Shown piece by piece: positions 1 to 10,411 of a DNA stretch of 64,000 nucleotides. Made by a program: the position numbers and the translations under genes. This DNA comes from Actinotalea subterranea (lineage in GTDB: Bacteria; Actinomycetota; Actinomycetes; Actinomycetales; Cellulomonadaceae). Numbering within the stretch: the first letter of the stretch is position 1; every line of letters starts with the position of its first letter. The notes beneath the pieces were generated by a model. It ran no database searches. It saw only the letters and a list, made by a program, of their open reading frames with translations, and had not been told where the DNA came from. The stretch is from the NCBI RefSeq assembly GCF_008364845.1, contig NZ_VTTP01000006.1, positions 124,001 through 188,000 on the forward strand, in the 5' to 3' direction.

Positions 1-48
1 CGCAAGCTCGTCCCGACGGGGTCCGTCGTCACGAGCGCGACCGCGTAG
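1..48 (+). CDS. C-terminal end of an unidentified protein (partial)
   Basis: Reading from the first base gives fifteen codons (RKLVPTGSVVTSATA) followed by TAG. A strong hairpin begins 12 bases after the stop, which supports a real gene end. Too little is present to name the protein. Confidence 0.5.
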   Translation, partial: RKLVPTGSVVTSATA

Positions 49-60
49 CCGCGCCCGGAC

Positions 61-107
61 GAACGACGGCCGCACCGGCAGGGCTCCTGCCGGTGCGGCC
101 GTCGTTC
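61..107. terminator. Perfect 21-bp hairpin, bidirectional terminator between convergent genes
   Basis: Bases 61-81 are an exact reverse complement of 87-107, with a five-base loop (GGCTC). It lies between the stop of the partial gene and the stop of the minus-strand gene at 131, so it can end transcription from both sides. There is no long T-run, which is usual for high-GC actinobacterial terminators. Confidence 0.85.
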
Positions 108-130
108 ACGTCGTGGGTGCCGCCGGTGCC

Positions 131-888
<758 letters not shown>

Positions 889-892
<4 letters not shown>

Positions 893-2562
893 CGCCCCTC
901 CTCCACGACGCTGACCGTGCCGGCGCCGACCGTGATGTCGAGCTCGATCTGCGGCTCCGCGCCGGCGGCAACCGAGGCGGACTCGAAGACCTCGTCGCCC
1001 GTGGTGCCGGGTGCTCCGGTGCTGACCGTGTCGCCGAGCCACCGGACCTCGCCCGCCATGACGCTGATCTCGGCGCGGTAGGCGCCGTCCTGCGGCAGCA
1101 CGACGGTCAGGTCGCCCGCGCCGACGTTGACGGGCACCTCGACGACGTCCGACCCCAAGGGGAGCTCGGTCAGGTCGATGCGCGCCTCACCGGCGCCGAG
1201 CGAGTAGCCGTCCTCGGCGCTCGCGACGTCGGTCGGCGTGTAGCTGAGGTCGCCGAACGCGGCGCCCTCGTTCCAGGTGAGGTCCCAGTCGGCCCGCTCG
1301 AGCCCCGCGACCGGCAGGAGGCACAGCGTCGTGATGACGGCCAGGGCGCCGAGCCCGCCGCTCGTCCGGCCGCGCAGGCCCGCGACGATGATCGCGAGGC
1401 CGAGCAGGACGACGGCGACCGAGCCCGCGGTCAGGAGCACGGGACCGTCGAAGCGGCCGATCCGCTCCGCGTACAGCAGGCCTGCGAGCGTCAGGAGGCT
1501 CAGGGCGACGACGACGCCGACGGTCCCTGCCCCCGGGCCGCGGCGGGGCGGGCGCGGCAGCGTCACGGGCGGAGGCATCGTGGCCTGCGGGCGCATCGGC
1601 CCGACGTACGGGGCCTGCGGGTAGGCCGGCCCACCGGGCGCCGGGTAGCTGCCGGCGTAGGGCTGGGGTGCCGGCTGGGGCGCGCCGCTCGCGTAGGTCG
1701 CCGTGGGCTGCCCCTGGCCCGGCGCGGGTGCTGCGGGGTAGACGCCGTGGGCTGAGGGCTGGGTCGGGTACATCGTCGTCGTGGGTCCTTCCGCTCGACG
1801 CGGGGGTGCGGCCGCGGAGGGCCGGCCCGAGGGGGTGGGTGTGGTCGTGCCGAACGGTCGCTGGGGGCCCTGCGGGCCCTGCGAGGTCGGGGGAGGCGGG
1901 AACGGGCCGCCAGGGGTAGGCGGTGGCACCTGGTCGCCCCGGCCGCTCGCGGCCTTCACGACGAGGACGATCACGACGACGACGGCGCCGATCCACAGCA
2001 GGCCCCGGAGCCAGCCGAGGTCGCCGCCCCACCACAGGCCGGGCCCCCACGTCTCGGGGAAGGACAGGCCGACCGCGAGGGCGGCGAACCCGCCGAGGAC
2101 GGCCGCGTCGAAGTCGCCGCGGAACAGCTGCTGCAGGTGGATGCGCCCGTCGCGCTGCTCGGGGAGCAGGAGCCAGCCGAGGCCGTAGACGATGAACCCG
2201 AGGCCGCCGAGCAGGGCGCTCGCGGCGAGCAGGCCGCGCACGATCAGCGGGTCGATGCCGAGGCGCAGCGCGATGCCTCCCGCGACGCCCCCGACCCAGC
2301 GCTCGTCCGAGCGGACGAGGCCGCTGCGGCGGATGCCGTCGAAGAACGAGTCGGCGCCCGATCGTGCGGGTCCGGAGGGCCCCGGCGGCGGGTACTGGCC
2401 AGGCGGCGGGTACTGCCCGGGCGGCGGGTACTGGCCGGCCGGCGGGTAGGGCTGAGCGGGCGGCGGGTAGGGGCCGCCCGCCGACGGACCTGGCGCGCCG
2501 GACGGCGAGCCGGGCATGCCCGGGTCCTGCGGGGGGGTGGCGTTCTCGCTCATGGCAGCCAT
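889..2562 (-). CDS. PspC-domain membrane protein with LiaF-like C-terminal half
   Basis: This 557-residue protein starts with a ~70-residue Pro/Gly/Tyr-rich segment containing PPPGQY repeats. A PspC domain follows (about residues 72-135; core RSDERWVGGVAGGIALRLGI and two helices ending GLGWLLLPEQ). Several further membrane helices come next, then a second Pro-rich linker, three more helices, and a C-terminal beta-rich region resembling the cell-wall-active-antibiotic-response/LiaF domain (around VNVGAGDLTVVLPQDGAYRAEI). LiaF-type proteins restrain a partner histidine kinase. Here the gene is divergent from a PspC-histidine kinase and LuxR regulator, so a comparable inhibitory or envelope-stress-sensing role is inferred. 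ATG 2553 (MSENAT), nine bases downstream, is an alternative start. Confidence 0.85.
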
Positions 2563-2599
2563 GCTTCCCGCCCGCGTGGTCCTCGGGTATCGGGGCCAG

Positions 2600-2669
2600 C
2601 CCTGAGCGGACCCTGACCTTGCGCCCGACGCCCCTGAGCGGACCCCGGTCTCACCCCTGATCCGGGACC
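2600..2669. promoter_or_regulatory. Direct repeats in the divergent control region of the PspC/kinase unit
   Basis: CCCTGAGCGGACCC occurs twice without mismatch (2600-2613 and 2632-2645), 32 bp apart start to start, about three helical turns. A degenerate third copy begins at 2655 (CCCTGATCCGGGACC). Such phased direct repeats suit a dimeric LuxR-type response regulator; the obvious candidate is the regulator at 3947. The regulator assignment is inference. Confidence 0.5.
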
Positions 2670-2711
2670 TGAAGCGGCCGGGACGCCCCGCTGACGTGTG
2701 ACGATGCTCCC

Positions 2712-3950
2712 GTGACCATGACCGAGCGCCTCCCGCTGCGACGTCCCGCGCAGGGGCGTGGCATCGGTGGCGTGTGCGCGGGGCTGGCCGCCCACCTGGG
2801 CCTGCCCGTCGCCGTGGTGCGGCTCGTCATGGCGGCCCTCGTGCTGCTCGGCGGCTTCGGCGCGGTCCTCTACGTCTGGCTCTGGGTGACCGTGCCCGCG
2901 GGCGACCCGACGGCGGCCGCGGCCGAGCAGAGGCCCGCCGCGCTGTCGCGTCTCGCCCCGCGTCTGCGCGACCCGGACCGGCGCGTCCCGCTCACCGACA
3001 TCGGCGTCGGCCTGCTCCTGCTCGTCGCGGCAGGCCTCGCCGTCGCCGTCCGCTCGGGTGTGCGCATCGAGTACTCGTGGGTCGTCCCGACCCTGATCCT
3101 GCTGGGCGGCACGGCCCTGGCGTGGAGCCAGCTCGACGCGGTCCAGCGCGGACGCTTCCTGGCGCACGCCGGCGGCCGGACGCCCGTGAGCGTCGTTCGG
3201 CTGCTCGCCGGGACCGTCCTCGCGGGGCTCGGCGTCTTCCTGCTCGTCGGGCAGGACGAGCCGTTCGACGTGCTCGTCCGGTCCGCGGTCGCGGCCCTCG
3301 CCGTCCTCGTCGGTGCCGCGATCGTGCTCGCGCCGTGGTGGCTGCGCCTGGTGCGCGAGCTGGGCGACGAGCGCGCGGCGCGGGCCCGGGAGTCCGAGCG
3401 CGCCGACATCGCGGCCCACCTGCACGACTCGGTGCTCCAGACCCTCGCGCTCATCCGCGCGCGGTCCGACGAGCCCGAGCAGGTCGCCCGGCTGGCCCGC
3501 GCGCAGGAGCGTGAGCTGCGCGAGTGGCTCTACGACGACCGAACGACGCCCGGCACGTCGCTCGCCGCGGAGCTGCGCGGCGTCGTCGCGGAGGTCGAGG
3601 ACCACCGTGGCGCCGCCATCGAGACCGTCGTGGTGGGGGACCGGGTGCCCGACGCCGGCACCGAGGCCCTCCTCCAGGCGACGCGGGAGGCGCTGGTCAA
3701 CGCCGTGGTGCACGGGCGCCCGCCCGTGTCGCTGTACCTGGAGGCAGGTGCCGACCGGGTCGAGGTGTTCGTGCGCGACCACGGCGACGGCTTCGAGCTC
3801 GCGGACGTCCCCGCCGACCGGTTCGGCGTGCGAGAGTCGATCGTCGGCCGGATCCGGCGCCGTGGCGGCACGGCCACGGTGCAGAGCCGGCCGGGACGCG
3901 GCACGGAGGTGCACCTGTGCCTTCCGACGAGCGAGGGAGAGCAGCGATGA
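2712..3950 (+). CDS. Sensor histidine kinase with N-terminal PspC domain
   Basis: This 412-residue kinase opens with a PspC domain (residues ~8-65; RPAQGRGIGGVCAGLAAHLG and a following helix). Four more membrane helices run to about residue 215. The dimerisation/phosphoacceptor helix of the HisKA_3 (NarL-partner) type follows, with HLHDSVLQTL and the likely phospho-His at H238. The C-terminal HATPase domain shows an N-box (EALVNAVVHG) and a G-box (DHGDGFEL). The start is GTG 2712; ATG 2718 is an alternative two codons later. A -10-like GACGAT ends exactly six bases before the GTG, which suggests a leaderless message. The stop overlaps the ATG of the response regulator (ATGA), so kinase and regulator are coupled. 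The signal is probably envelope or membrane stress, inferred from the PspC domains. Confidence 0.9.
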   Translation: MTMTERLPLRRPAQGRGIGGVCAGLAAHLGLPVAVVRLVMAALVLLGGFGAVLYVWLWVTVPAGDPTAAAAEQRPAALSRLAPRLRDPDRRVPLTDIGVGLLLLVAAGLAVAVRSGVRIEYSWVVPTLILLGGTALAWSQLDAVQRGRFLAHAGGRTPVSVVRLLAGTVLAGLGVFLLVGQDEPFDVLVRSAVAALAVLVGAAIVLAPWWLRLVRELGDERAARARESERADIAAHLHDSVLQTLALIRARSDEPEQVARLARAQERELREWLYDDRTTPGTSLAAELRGVVAEVEDHRGAAIETVVVGDRVPDAGTEALLQATREALVNAVVHGRPPVSLYLEAGADRVEVFVRDHGDGFELADVPADRFGVRESIVGRIRRRGGTATVQSRPGRGTEVHLCLPTSEGEQR

Positions 3951-4609
3951 GCCCGCAGGCCCCGGTGGACGTCGTGCTGGTCGACGACCACCTGATGTTC
4001 CGGACGGGCGTGCGCGCCTCGCTCGACGACACGGTCAACGTGGTGGGGGAGGCGGACGACGTCGACACCGCCATCACCCTCGTCCGCTCGCTCCAGCCGC
4101 CCGTCGTCGTGCTCGACGTGCACCTGCCCGGGGGCATGGGCGGGGGTGGCGCGGAGGTCATCACCGCGTGCGCGGACCTCCTGGCGACCACGCGGTTCCT
4201 CGCACTGTCGGTGTCGGACGCGGCCGAGGACGTGGTGGCGGTCATCCGGGCCGGCGCGCGCGGCTACGTGACGAAGGCGATCAGCGGGCCCGACCTGTCC
4301 GACGCCGTGCGGCGCGTCGCGGGCGGCGACGCGGTGTTCTCGCCGCGGCTCGCGGGATTCGTGCTCGACGCGTTCGGCGCGGCCGCGGGCGACGTCGCGA
4401 CGGGCGACGACGAGCTCGACCGGCTGTCGGCCCGCGAGCGTGAGGTCATGCGGCTCATCGCACGCGGGTACAGCTACCGCGAGGTCGCGACCGAGCTGTT
4501 CATCTCGATCAAGACGGTCGAGACCCACGTGTCGGCGGTGCTGCGCAAGCTCCAGCTGTCGTCGCGCCACGAGCTCACGCGCTGGGCGGCGGCGCGCCGC
4601 CTGCTCTGA
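3947..4609 (+). CDS. NarL/LuxR-family response regulator
   Basis: This 220-residue regulator has a receiver domain (residues 1-125) with acidic pocket VDDH, phospho-acceptor D57 in [10 protein letters not shown] and the conserved Lys in YVTKAI. A C-terminal LuxR helix-turn-helix (about 155-218) carries [22 protein letters not shown] and [14 protein letters not shown]. It pairs with the kinase it overlaps by four bases. The exact direct repeats upstream of the kinase are the natural candidate target, making an autoregulated circuit that may also control the divergent PspC operon (inference). Confidence 0.93.
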   Translation: MSPQAPVDVVLVDDHLMFRTGVRASLDDTVNVVGEADDVDTAITLVRSLQPPVVVLDVHLPGGMGGGGAEVITACADLLATTRFLALSVSDAAEDVVAVIRAGARGYVTKAISGPDLSDAVRRVAGGDAVFSPRLAGFVLDAFGAAAGDVATGDDELDRLSAREREVMRLIARGYSYREVATELFISIKTVETHVSAVLRKLQLSSRHELTRWAAARRLL

Positions 4610-4666
4610 CGGGTCGTCCGCCCAGGGTGGAGAACCGGCACGAGCCGGATCTACCGGGACCAAGGT

Positions 4667-4693
4667 CTCATCCGGGTGTGCGGCGGGTCGATG
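4667..4693 (+). promoter_or_regulatory. FliA-type (sigma-28) flagellar promoter candidate
   Basis: CTCA (4667-4670), a 16-base spacer, then GTCGATG (4687-4693). This fits the pattern CTCA-N15 to 17-GCCGATAA reported, as remembered, for FliA promoters of motile actinobacteria such as Actinoplanes. It lies 42 bases before the start of a chemoreceptor gene, the expected kind of target. Confidence 0.5.
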
Positions 4694-4734
4694 GAGGGGC
4701 ACACGTCCCTTCGTCCCCCCACGGAGCGTCAACG

Positions 4735-6306
4735 ATGAAGCGTCCCTCGGCCTCGATCGCGACCAAGCTGCTCGGTCTCGGCGCAGTGCTCGCGCTCGGC
4801 CTCGTCCTGCTCGTCGCGCTCGCGTCGGTGCAGGTCTACGGCCGGATCATGAGCGAGCGTCAGGCGGCGACGCGCTCCGTCGTCGAGACGGCGCTCGGCG
4901 TCGTGACGTTCTACGGCGCGGAGCAGGCCGCGGGCCGGCTCACCGAGGCCGAGGCGCAGGAGGCCGCGATCACCGCGGTCCGCCAGCTCCGGTACTCCGG
5001 CGAGGAGTACTTCTGGATCAACGACATGAACCCGACGATGGTCATGCACCCGGTCAAGCCCGAGCTCGACGGCACGGACCTGACGCAGAACGTGGACCCG
5101 GACGGCAAGCACCTGTTCGTCGAGTTCGTCGACGTCGTCAAGGCGGAGGGAGCCGGGTTCGTCGAGTACCAGTGGCCCAAGCCCGGGGCCGAGGCGCCGC
5201 AGCCCAAGGTCTCCTACGTCGCCGGGTACGAGCCGTGGGGCTGGGTCGTCGGCTCCGGCGTCTACGTCGACGACGTCCGCTCCGTCGCGCTCGCCGAGGC
5301 GGCCAAGCTCGCCGCGAGCGGCCTCGCGGTGCTGCTGCTCGTGGGCGGCATCGGCGTCGTCGTCGGGCGCGGGGTCATCGGGCCCATCCGCCGGGTCACG
5401 GACCTGCTGGGCAGCGGTGACGTGAGCACCCGCGTCCCGGTCGGGGACGGACGCACGGAGCTCGAGCGTCTCGCGGTCGCGCTCAACGCCACGCTCGAGC
5501 GTTCCGCGACGGTCGCGTCCAACGTGTCCTCGGCGGTCACCGAGCTCGACGCGGCGGCCTCACGCCTCGTGACGACGAGCGACCAGATGGCCGCGGGCGC
5601 CGAGGAGACGGCCCGGCAGACCGCGGCGGTCACGGCCGTCGCGCAGGAGGTCAGCACGGGCATCGAGACCGTGGCGTCCGGGACGCACCAGATGGGCGCC
5701 TCGATCGGCGAGATCGCGCAGAACGCGCACGCCGTCGCGAAGATCGCGGCCGAGGCCGTGGACGCGGCCGAGGCGACCAACCGGACGGTCGGGGCGCTGG
5801 GCGAGTCGTCGGCCGAGATCGGCAGCGTCGTCAAGGTCATCACGGCGATCGCCGAGCAGACGAACCTCCTCGCCCTCAACGCGACCATCGAGGCGGCCCG
5901 GGCGGGTGACGCGGGCAAGGGCTTCGCCGTCGTCGCGGGCGAGGTCAAGGAGCTCGCGCAGGAGACCGCACGCGCCACCGGCGACATCTCGGCGCGCGTC
6001 GAGTCCATCCAGGCCGCGGTCAGCCAGGCCGCCGGCGAGATCGGCCGGATCAGCGAGATCATCGGCCGCATCAACGACTACCAGACCACCATCGCGGGGG
6101 CGGTCGAGGAGCAGACGGCCACGACGTCGGCCATGGCGGCGAGCGTCGCGCAGGCGGCAGACGGCGGCCGGAGCATCGCGACGACGCTGGACGGGGTGGG
6201 CGCGGCGTCGCAGCGCACGACGGCGGAGCTCGAGCACATCCGCTCCGCCGCGCACGAGCTCGCCCTCACGTCGCGCCGCCTCCAGGACGCGCTCGTCATC
6301 GGCTGA
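4735..6306 (+). CDS. Methyl-accepting chemotaxis protein with single Cache sensor
   Basis: This 523-residue chemoreceptor has a membrane helix at residues ~10-32 and a periplasmic-side sCache_2-like sensor of ~140 residues, with the typical [18 protein letters not shown] and [17 protein letters not shown] segments. A second helix lies near 195-215, followed by a HAMP linker and a long coiled-coil signalling domain. The hairpin tip reads [18 protein letters not shown], the CheA/CheW contact site. Small organic acids are common ligands of such sensors, but the ligand here is unknown. ATG 4735 was chosen because a Shine-Dalgarno-like GGAG lies nearby and the signal anchor starts at once; the upstream in-frame ATG at 4627 would put the start before the flagellar-type promoter. 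No other motility gene is in the window. Confidence 0.92.
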   Translation: MKRPSASIATKLLGLGAVLALGLVLLVALASVQVYGRIMSERQAATRSVVETALGVVTFYGAEQAAGRLTEAEAQEAAITAVRQLRYSGEEYFWINDMNPTMVMHPVKPELDGTDLTQNVDPDGKHLFVEFVDVVKAEGAGFVEYQWPKPGAEAPQPKVSYVAGYEPWGWVVGSGVYVDDVRSVALAEAAKLAASGLAVLLLVGGIGVVVGRGVIGPIRRVTDLLGSGDVSTRVPVGDGRTELERLAVALNATLERSATVASNVSSAVTELDAAASRLVTTSDQMAAGAEETARQTAAVTAVAQEVSTGIETVASGTHQMGASIGEIAQNAHAVAKIAAEAVDAAEATNRTVGALGESSAEIGSVVKVITAIAEQTNLLALNATIEAARAGDAGKGFAVVAGEVKELAQETARATGDISARVESIQAAVSQAAGEIGRISEIIGRINDYQTTIAGAVEEQTATTSAMAASVAQAADGGRSIATTLDGVGAASQRTTAELEHIRSAAHELALTSRRLQDALVIG

Positions 6307-6358
6307 CGGGCGGCGGGCGTCCGCGGACGTCGGAGGGCGCGCCTACCCTTGGAGCGAC

Positions 6359-8914
6359 ATGAACACGCTCTTCTCCGACCTCCCCCTGCCCGGCCTCCAG
6401 CGCGCCGACGGCACCCGGCTCCCGGCGGTCGTCCCGCCCCGCGAGGCAGGGGGCCCGCCCGACGACGGCCCGTCGCCGTCGGTCGCCGCGGCCGAGCGGC
6501 AGGAGCGTGCGGACTCGCTGCTCGTGGGCCTCAACCCCGAGCAGCGCGAGGCCGTGCTGCACACCGGCTCGCCGCTCCTCATCGTGGCCGGCGCGGGCTC
6601 AGGCAAGACGCGCGTGCTCACGCACCGGATCGCGCACCAGCTCGCCACGCGGCGCGTCCGGCCGTCGGAGGTCCTCGCGATCACGTTCACCAACAAGGCC
6701 GCCGGCGAGATGCGCGAGCGCGTCGCCGACCTCGTCGGCCCGGCCGCCCGGGCGATGTGGGTGTCCACGTTCCACTCGGCGTGCGTGCGCATCCTGCGGC
6801 GTGAGCACTCGACGCTGGGGCTGCGGTCGACGTTCTCGATCTACGACGCGGCCGACTCCCAGCGGCTGCTCACGCTCGTGGCGCGCGAGCTCGACCTCGA
6901 CCCGAAGAAGTACCCGGCCAAGGCGCTCTCGGCGAAGATCTCGAACCTCAAGGACGAGCTCGTCGACCCGGACACGTACGCGCGGACGTCGGGGGCGGCC
7001 TCCGGCGGCGCCAACCAGTTCGACGAGGCGCTGGCGGCCGTGTACGCGCGCTACCAGGCGCGTCTGCGCCAGGCGCACGCGCTCGACTTCGACGACCTGA
7101 TCATGACGACGGTGAACCTGCTCCAGGCGTTCCCGGCGGTCGCCGAGCACTACCGGCGCCGCTTCCGCCAGATCCTCGTCGACGAGTACCAGGACACCAA
7201 CCACGCGCAGTACGTCCTGGTGCGCGAGCTCTCCGGAACCGGGGTGGCCCAGGGAGGCGACGACGGGGCGGACGGCACGGCGCCCGGCGAGCTCACGGTC
7301 GTCGGCGACGCGGACCAGTCGATCTACGCGTTCCGCGGCGCGACCATCCGGAACATCCTCGAGTTCGAGGCGGACTACCCGAACGCGCGGACCATCCTGC
7401 TCGAGCAGAACTACCGCTCGACGCAGACCATCCTCTCGGCCGCGAACGCGGTCATCTCGCGCAACCCCGGCCGCAAGCCCAAGCGCCTGTGGACCGACTC
7501 GGGCGCCGGCCCGCAGATCGTCGGCTACGTCGCGGACAACGAGCACGAGGAGGCGCGGTTCGTCGCCGAGGAGATCGACCGCCTCGGCGACTCCGACGGC
7601 GTGCGCCCGGGTGACGTCGCGGTCTTCTACCGGACCAACGCGCAGTCACGTGCCCTCGAGGAGGTGCTCATCCGCGTCGGGCTGCCCTACAAGGTCGTGG
7701 GTGGCACACGCTTCTACGAGCGCCGCGAGATCAAGGACGCGGTCGCGTACCTGCGGGCCATCGCCAACCCCGACGACGACGTCAACCTGCGCCGCATCCT
7801 CAACGTGCCCAAGCGCGGCCTCGGCGACCGTTCCGAGGCCATGGTCGCGGCGTTCGCCGAGCGCGAGCGCATCTCGTTCGGTGCCGCGCTCGCACGGGTC
7901 GACGAGGTCCCGGGCGTCGGCACCCGGGCGCTCACGGGCCTGCGCGCGTTCGACGAGCTCATGGCCGGGCTGCGCGACCTCGCGTCGTCCGGGGCGGGCC
8001 CGGCCGAGGTCCTCGGCGCGGTGCTCGACCGCACGGGCTACCTCACCGAGCTGCGGGCGAGCGAGGACCCGCAGGACGCGTCACGCGTCGAGAACCTCTC
8101 CGAGCTGCACGCGGTCGCGACCGAGTTCGAGCAGGCCGAGCCCGAGGGGGACCTCGCGGACTTCCTCGAGCGCGTCTCGCTCGTCGCCGACTCGGACCAG
8201 ATCCCGAGCGACGACGCCGAGGGCGCCGGGGCGCAGGCCAAGCCGGACCAGGGCGTCGTGACCCTGATGACCCTGCACACGGCCAAGGGGCTCGAGTTCC
8301 CCGTCGTGTTCGTCACGGGCTGGGAGGACGGCACCTTCCCGCACATGCGCTCGCTCGCGGACCCCGACCAGCTCGCGGAGGAGCGACGCCTGGCCTACGT
8401 GGGCCTGACCCGGGCGCGCCAGCGGCTCTACATCTCGCGCGCGGCCGTGCGGACCGCGTGGGGCGTACCGAACGAGTTCCCCGCGAGCCGGTTCCTCGAC
8501 GACGTGCCGGAGGACCTCGTCGACTGGCGCCGCCGCGAGTCGAGCATGGCGACGCTGCGCGCCGGGGGCAGCGGCTGGGGCTCCGGCGCGTCCGCCTGGG
8601 GTGGTCGCGCGGGGTCGTCGACGGGCACCGGTGGCCCGGGCCGGCGCGGCGCCGAGCGCTCCGGGCCCGTCACGACCCGCCGTGCGGCACCGTCGTCGAG
8701 CCAGCCGACGGCCAGCTTCGGGTCGGCCACACCCCGCCCGGCGGGCGACGTCCCGAGCCTGGCGATCGGCGACAAGGTCACGCACGACGCGTACGGCGTC
8801 GGCACGGTCGTCGGGGTCGAGGGCTCCGGCCCGAACGCGGTCGCGAAGATCGACTTCGGCGCGGACGGCACCAAGCGGCTCCTCCTGCGCTACTCGCCCG
8901 TCACCAAGCTCTGA
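6359..8914 (+). CDS. pcrA: ATP-dependent DNA helicase PcrA/UvrD
   Basis: This 851-residue superfamily 1A helicase unwinds DNA 3' to 5' in repair and in clearing replication obstacles. Visible motifs are Q/I (LNPEQREAV, GAGSGKTRVLTHRI), Ia (ITFTNKAAGEM), II (VDEYQDTN), III (GDADQSIYAFRGA), IV (LEQNYRST), V (LMTLHTAKGLEFPVVFV) and VI (RRLAYVGLTRARQRLY). A Gly/Ser-rich linker of ~90 residues leads to a C-terminal Tudor-like module (GDKVTHDAYGVGTVVGVEG), which in PcrA contacts RNA polymerase. The protein is longer than the usual ~730 residues because of a ~50-residue N-terminal extension and the linker. ATG 6359 was chosen because TACCCT lies nine bases upstream and the longer reading frame would overlap the chemoreceptor gene. 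Confidence 0.95.
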   Translation: MNTLFSDLPLPGLQRADGTRLPAVVPPREAGGPPDDGPSPSVAAAERQERADSLLVGLNPEQREAVLHTGSPLLIVAGAGSGKTRVLTHRIAHQLATRRVRPSEVLAITFTNKAAGEMRERVADLVGPAARAMWVSTFHSACVRILRREHSTLGLRSTFSIYDAADSQRLLTLVARELDLDPKKYPAKALSAKISNLKDELVDPDTYARTSGAASGGANQFDEALAAVYARYQARLRQAHALDFDDLIMTTVNLLQAFPAVAEHYRRRFRQILVDEYQDTNHAQYVLVRELSGTGVAQGGDDGADGTAPGELTVVGDADQSIYAFRGATIRNILEFEADYPNARTILLEQNYRSTQTILSAANAVISRNPGRKPKRLWTDSGAGPQIVGYVADNEHEEARFVAEEIDRLGDSDGVRPGDVAVFYRTNAQSRALEEVLIRVGLPYKVVGGTRFYERREIKDAVAYLRAIANPDDDVNLRRILNVPKRGLGDRSEAMVAAFAERERISFGAALARVDEVPGVGTRALTGLRAFDELMAGLRDLASSGAGPAEVLGAVLDRTGYLTELRASEDPQDASRVENLSELHAVATEFEQAEPEGDLADFLERVSLVADSDQIPSDDAEGAGAQAKPDQGVVTLMTLHTAKGLEFPVVFVTGWEDGTFPHMRSLADPDQLAEERRLAYVGLTRARQRLYISRAAVRTAWGVPNEFPASRFLDDVPEDLVDWRRRESSMATLRAGGSGWGSGASAWGGRAGSSTGTGGPGRRGAERSGPVTTRRAAPSSSQPTASFGSATPRPAGDVPSLAIGDKVTHDAYGVGTVVGVEGSGPNAVAKIDFGADGTKRLLLRYSPVTKL

Positions 8915-8955
8915 CCCCCGCCACCCCGCACGGCTGCCCCGGGGCTGGGCTGCAG

Positions 8956-9060
8956 GCGGGCGGGGCGGGGGGCACGGCTGTGGGGCGGGCCTGCGGGGCG
9001 GGGGCTGGATCTGGGGGTGGGTGGGGGCTCAGGGTGCGGCGAGCATGGGATGGGGCGGGG
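8956..9060 (+). other. G-tract cluster with quadruplex potential
   Basis: The plus strand here is strongly G-rich. The best stretch has GGGG (8995-8998), GGGGG (9000-9004), GGGGG (9013-9017), GGG (9019-9021) and GGGGG (9023-9027), with loops of 1, 8, 1 and 1 bases. This satisfies the usual quadruplex rule, and further G3-G6 tracts flank it. It occupies most of the pcrA-sucC gap, which holds no reading frame I can support. No clear terminator for pcrA was found there. Confidence 0.7.
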
Positions 9061-9097
9061 GAGTTGGCCCGCCGGATCAGGGGGCGGGGCGACCAAA

Positions 9098-9139
9098 GTC
9101 TCTTGACGTGAAGAGACATGGCCTCCGCGAGGCTAGGAT
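9098..9139 (+). promoter_or_regulatory. sucC promoter with 20-bp palindrome
   Basis: GTCTCTTGACGTGAAGAGAC (9098-9117) is a palindrome with one mismatched base pair. A -10-like TAGGAT follows at 9134-9139, about 55 bases before the sucC GTG. The palindrome covers the place where a -35 element would sit, so a bound protein should block or modulate initiation. A related palindrome lies in the icd promoter at 20947. The embedded TTGACG is too far (25 bases) from TAGGAT to be its -35. Confidence 0.55.
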
Positions 9140-9193
9140 CGGCCGTGACGAGGCGGTCAGTCGTGGCCGCCGGGCGAGGAAGGGACCGCTGGG

Positions 9194-10375
9194 GTGGACC
9201 TGTTCGAGTACCAGGCACGGGACGTCTTCGAGAAGCACGGGGTGCCGGTGCTGGGAGGCGTCGTCGCCACCACGCCCGAGGAGGCCAGGTCCGCGGCACA
9301 GCGGCTGGGCGGCGGGACCGTCGTCGTCAAGGCGCAGGTCAAGACCGGCGGCCGTGGCAAGGCCGGCGGCGTGAAGCTCGCGCACTCGCCCGAGGAGGCC
9401 GCGCAGCGCGCCGAGGAGATCCTCGGCCTCGACATCAAGGGTCACGTCGTGCGCACCGTCATGGTGGCCCAGGGCGCCCAGATCGCCGAGGAGTTCTACT
9501 TCTCCGTCCTGCTCGACCGCGCCGAGCGCCGCTACCTCGCGATGGCCAGCGTCGAGGGCGGCATGGAGATCGAGCAGCTCGCCGTCGAGCGTCCCGAGGC
9601 CCTCGCCAAGGTCGCCGTCGACCCGCTCGTCGGCATCGACGAGGCCAAGGCCGCCGAGATCGTCGCGGCCGCGGGCTTCGCCGACGAGATCGCGGGCCAG
9701 GTCGCGGACGTGATCCGCAAGCTCTGGACCGTCTACGTCGAGGAGGACGCGACGCTCGTCGAGGTCAACCCCCTCGTCCTGACCAAGGACGGCGCCGTCG
9801 TCGCGCTCGACGGCAAGGTCACGCTCGACGCCAACGCGGACTTCCGGCACCCCGAGCACGCCGCGCTCGAGGACGTCGCCGCGACGGACCCGCTCGAGGC
9901 GCGCGCCAAGGAGGCGGACCTCAACTACGTGAAGCTCGACGGCGCCGTCGGCATCATCGGCAACGGTGCGGGCCTGGTGATGAGCACGCTCGACGTCGTC
10001 GCGTACGCGGGTGAGGCCCACGGCGGGGTCCGGCCCGCCAACTTCCTCGACATCGGCGGCGGCGCGTCCGCCGAGGTCATGGCCGCGGGCCTCGACATCA
10101 TCCTGTCCGACCCGCAGGTCAAGTCCGTCTTCGTCAACGTGTTCGGTGGCATCACGGCGTGCGACGCCGTCGCGAACGGCATCGTCGCGGCCCTCGAGAT
10201 CCTCGGCGACCACGCGACCAAGCCGCTCGTGGTCCGCCTCGACGGCAACAACGTGGTCGAGGGCCGGCGCATCCTCGCGGACGCCGCCCACCCGCTGGTC
10301 ACGCTCGCCGAGACGATGGACGGCGGTGCGGACAAGGCCGCACAGCTCGCCCACGCCGCCGTGACCGCCGCCTGA
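9194..10375 (+). CDS. sucC: Succinyl-CoA synthetase (ADP-forming) beta subunit
   Basis: This 393-residue subunit of the citric-acid-cycle enzyme makes succinate plus ATP or GTP from succinyl-CoA. The N-terminal ATP-grasp fold is clear ([19 protein letters not shown], then [19 protein letters not shown]), as are the EVNPLV metal-binding segment and the C-terminal FLDIGGGA and [13 protein letters not shown] blocks. The length is typical. The GTG start follows a GGAAGGGA ribosome site. sucD starts 36 bases after the stop. Confidence 0.97.
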   Translation: MDLFEYQARDVFEKHGVPVLGGVVATTPEEARSAAQRLGGGTVVVKAQVKTGGRGKAGGVKLAHSPEEAAQRAEEILGLDIKGHVVRTVMVAQGAQIAEEFYFSVLLDRAERRYLAMASVEGGMEIEQLAVERPEALAKVAVDPLVGIDEAKAAEIVAAAGFADEIAGQVADVIRKLWTVYVEEDATLVEVNPLVLTKDGAVVALDGKVTLDANADFRHPEHAALEDVAATDPLEARAKEADLNYVKLDGAVGIIGNGAGLVMSTLDVVAYAGEAHGGVRPANFLDIGGGASAEVMAAGLDIILSDPQVKSVFVNVFGGITACDAVANGIVAALEILGDHATKPLVVRLDGNNVVEGRRILADAAHPLVTLAETMDGGADKAAQLAHAAVTAA

Positions 10376-10411
10376 CCGCCCGCACCGACGAAGAGACGAG
10401 AGAACAGACAG

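Noticed and set aside
2550-3914. Minus-strand reading frame of 454 codons opposite the histidine kinase
   Set aside because: Its composition is a mirror of the kinase gene, which has clear PspC, HisKA_3 and HATPase motifs.
9103-9139. TTGACG and TAGGAT as a classic -35/-10 pair for sucC
   Set aside because: The spacer would be 25 bases, far outside the usual 16-19; TTGACG is better read as the centre of the palindrome.
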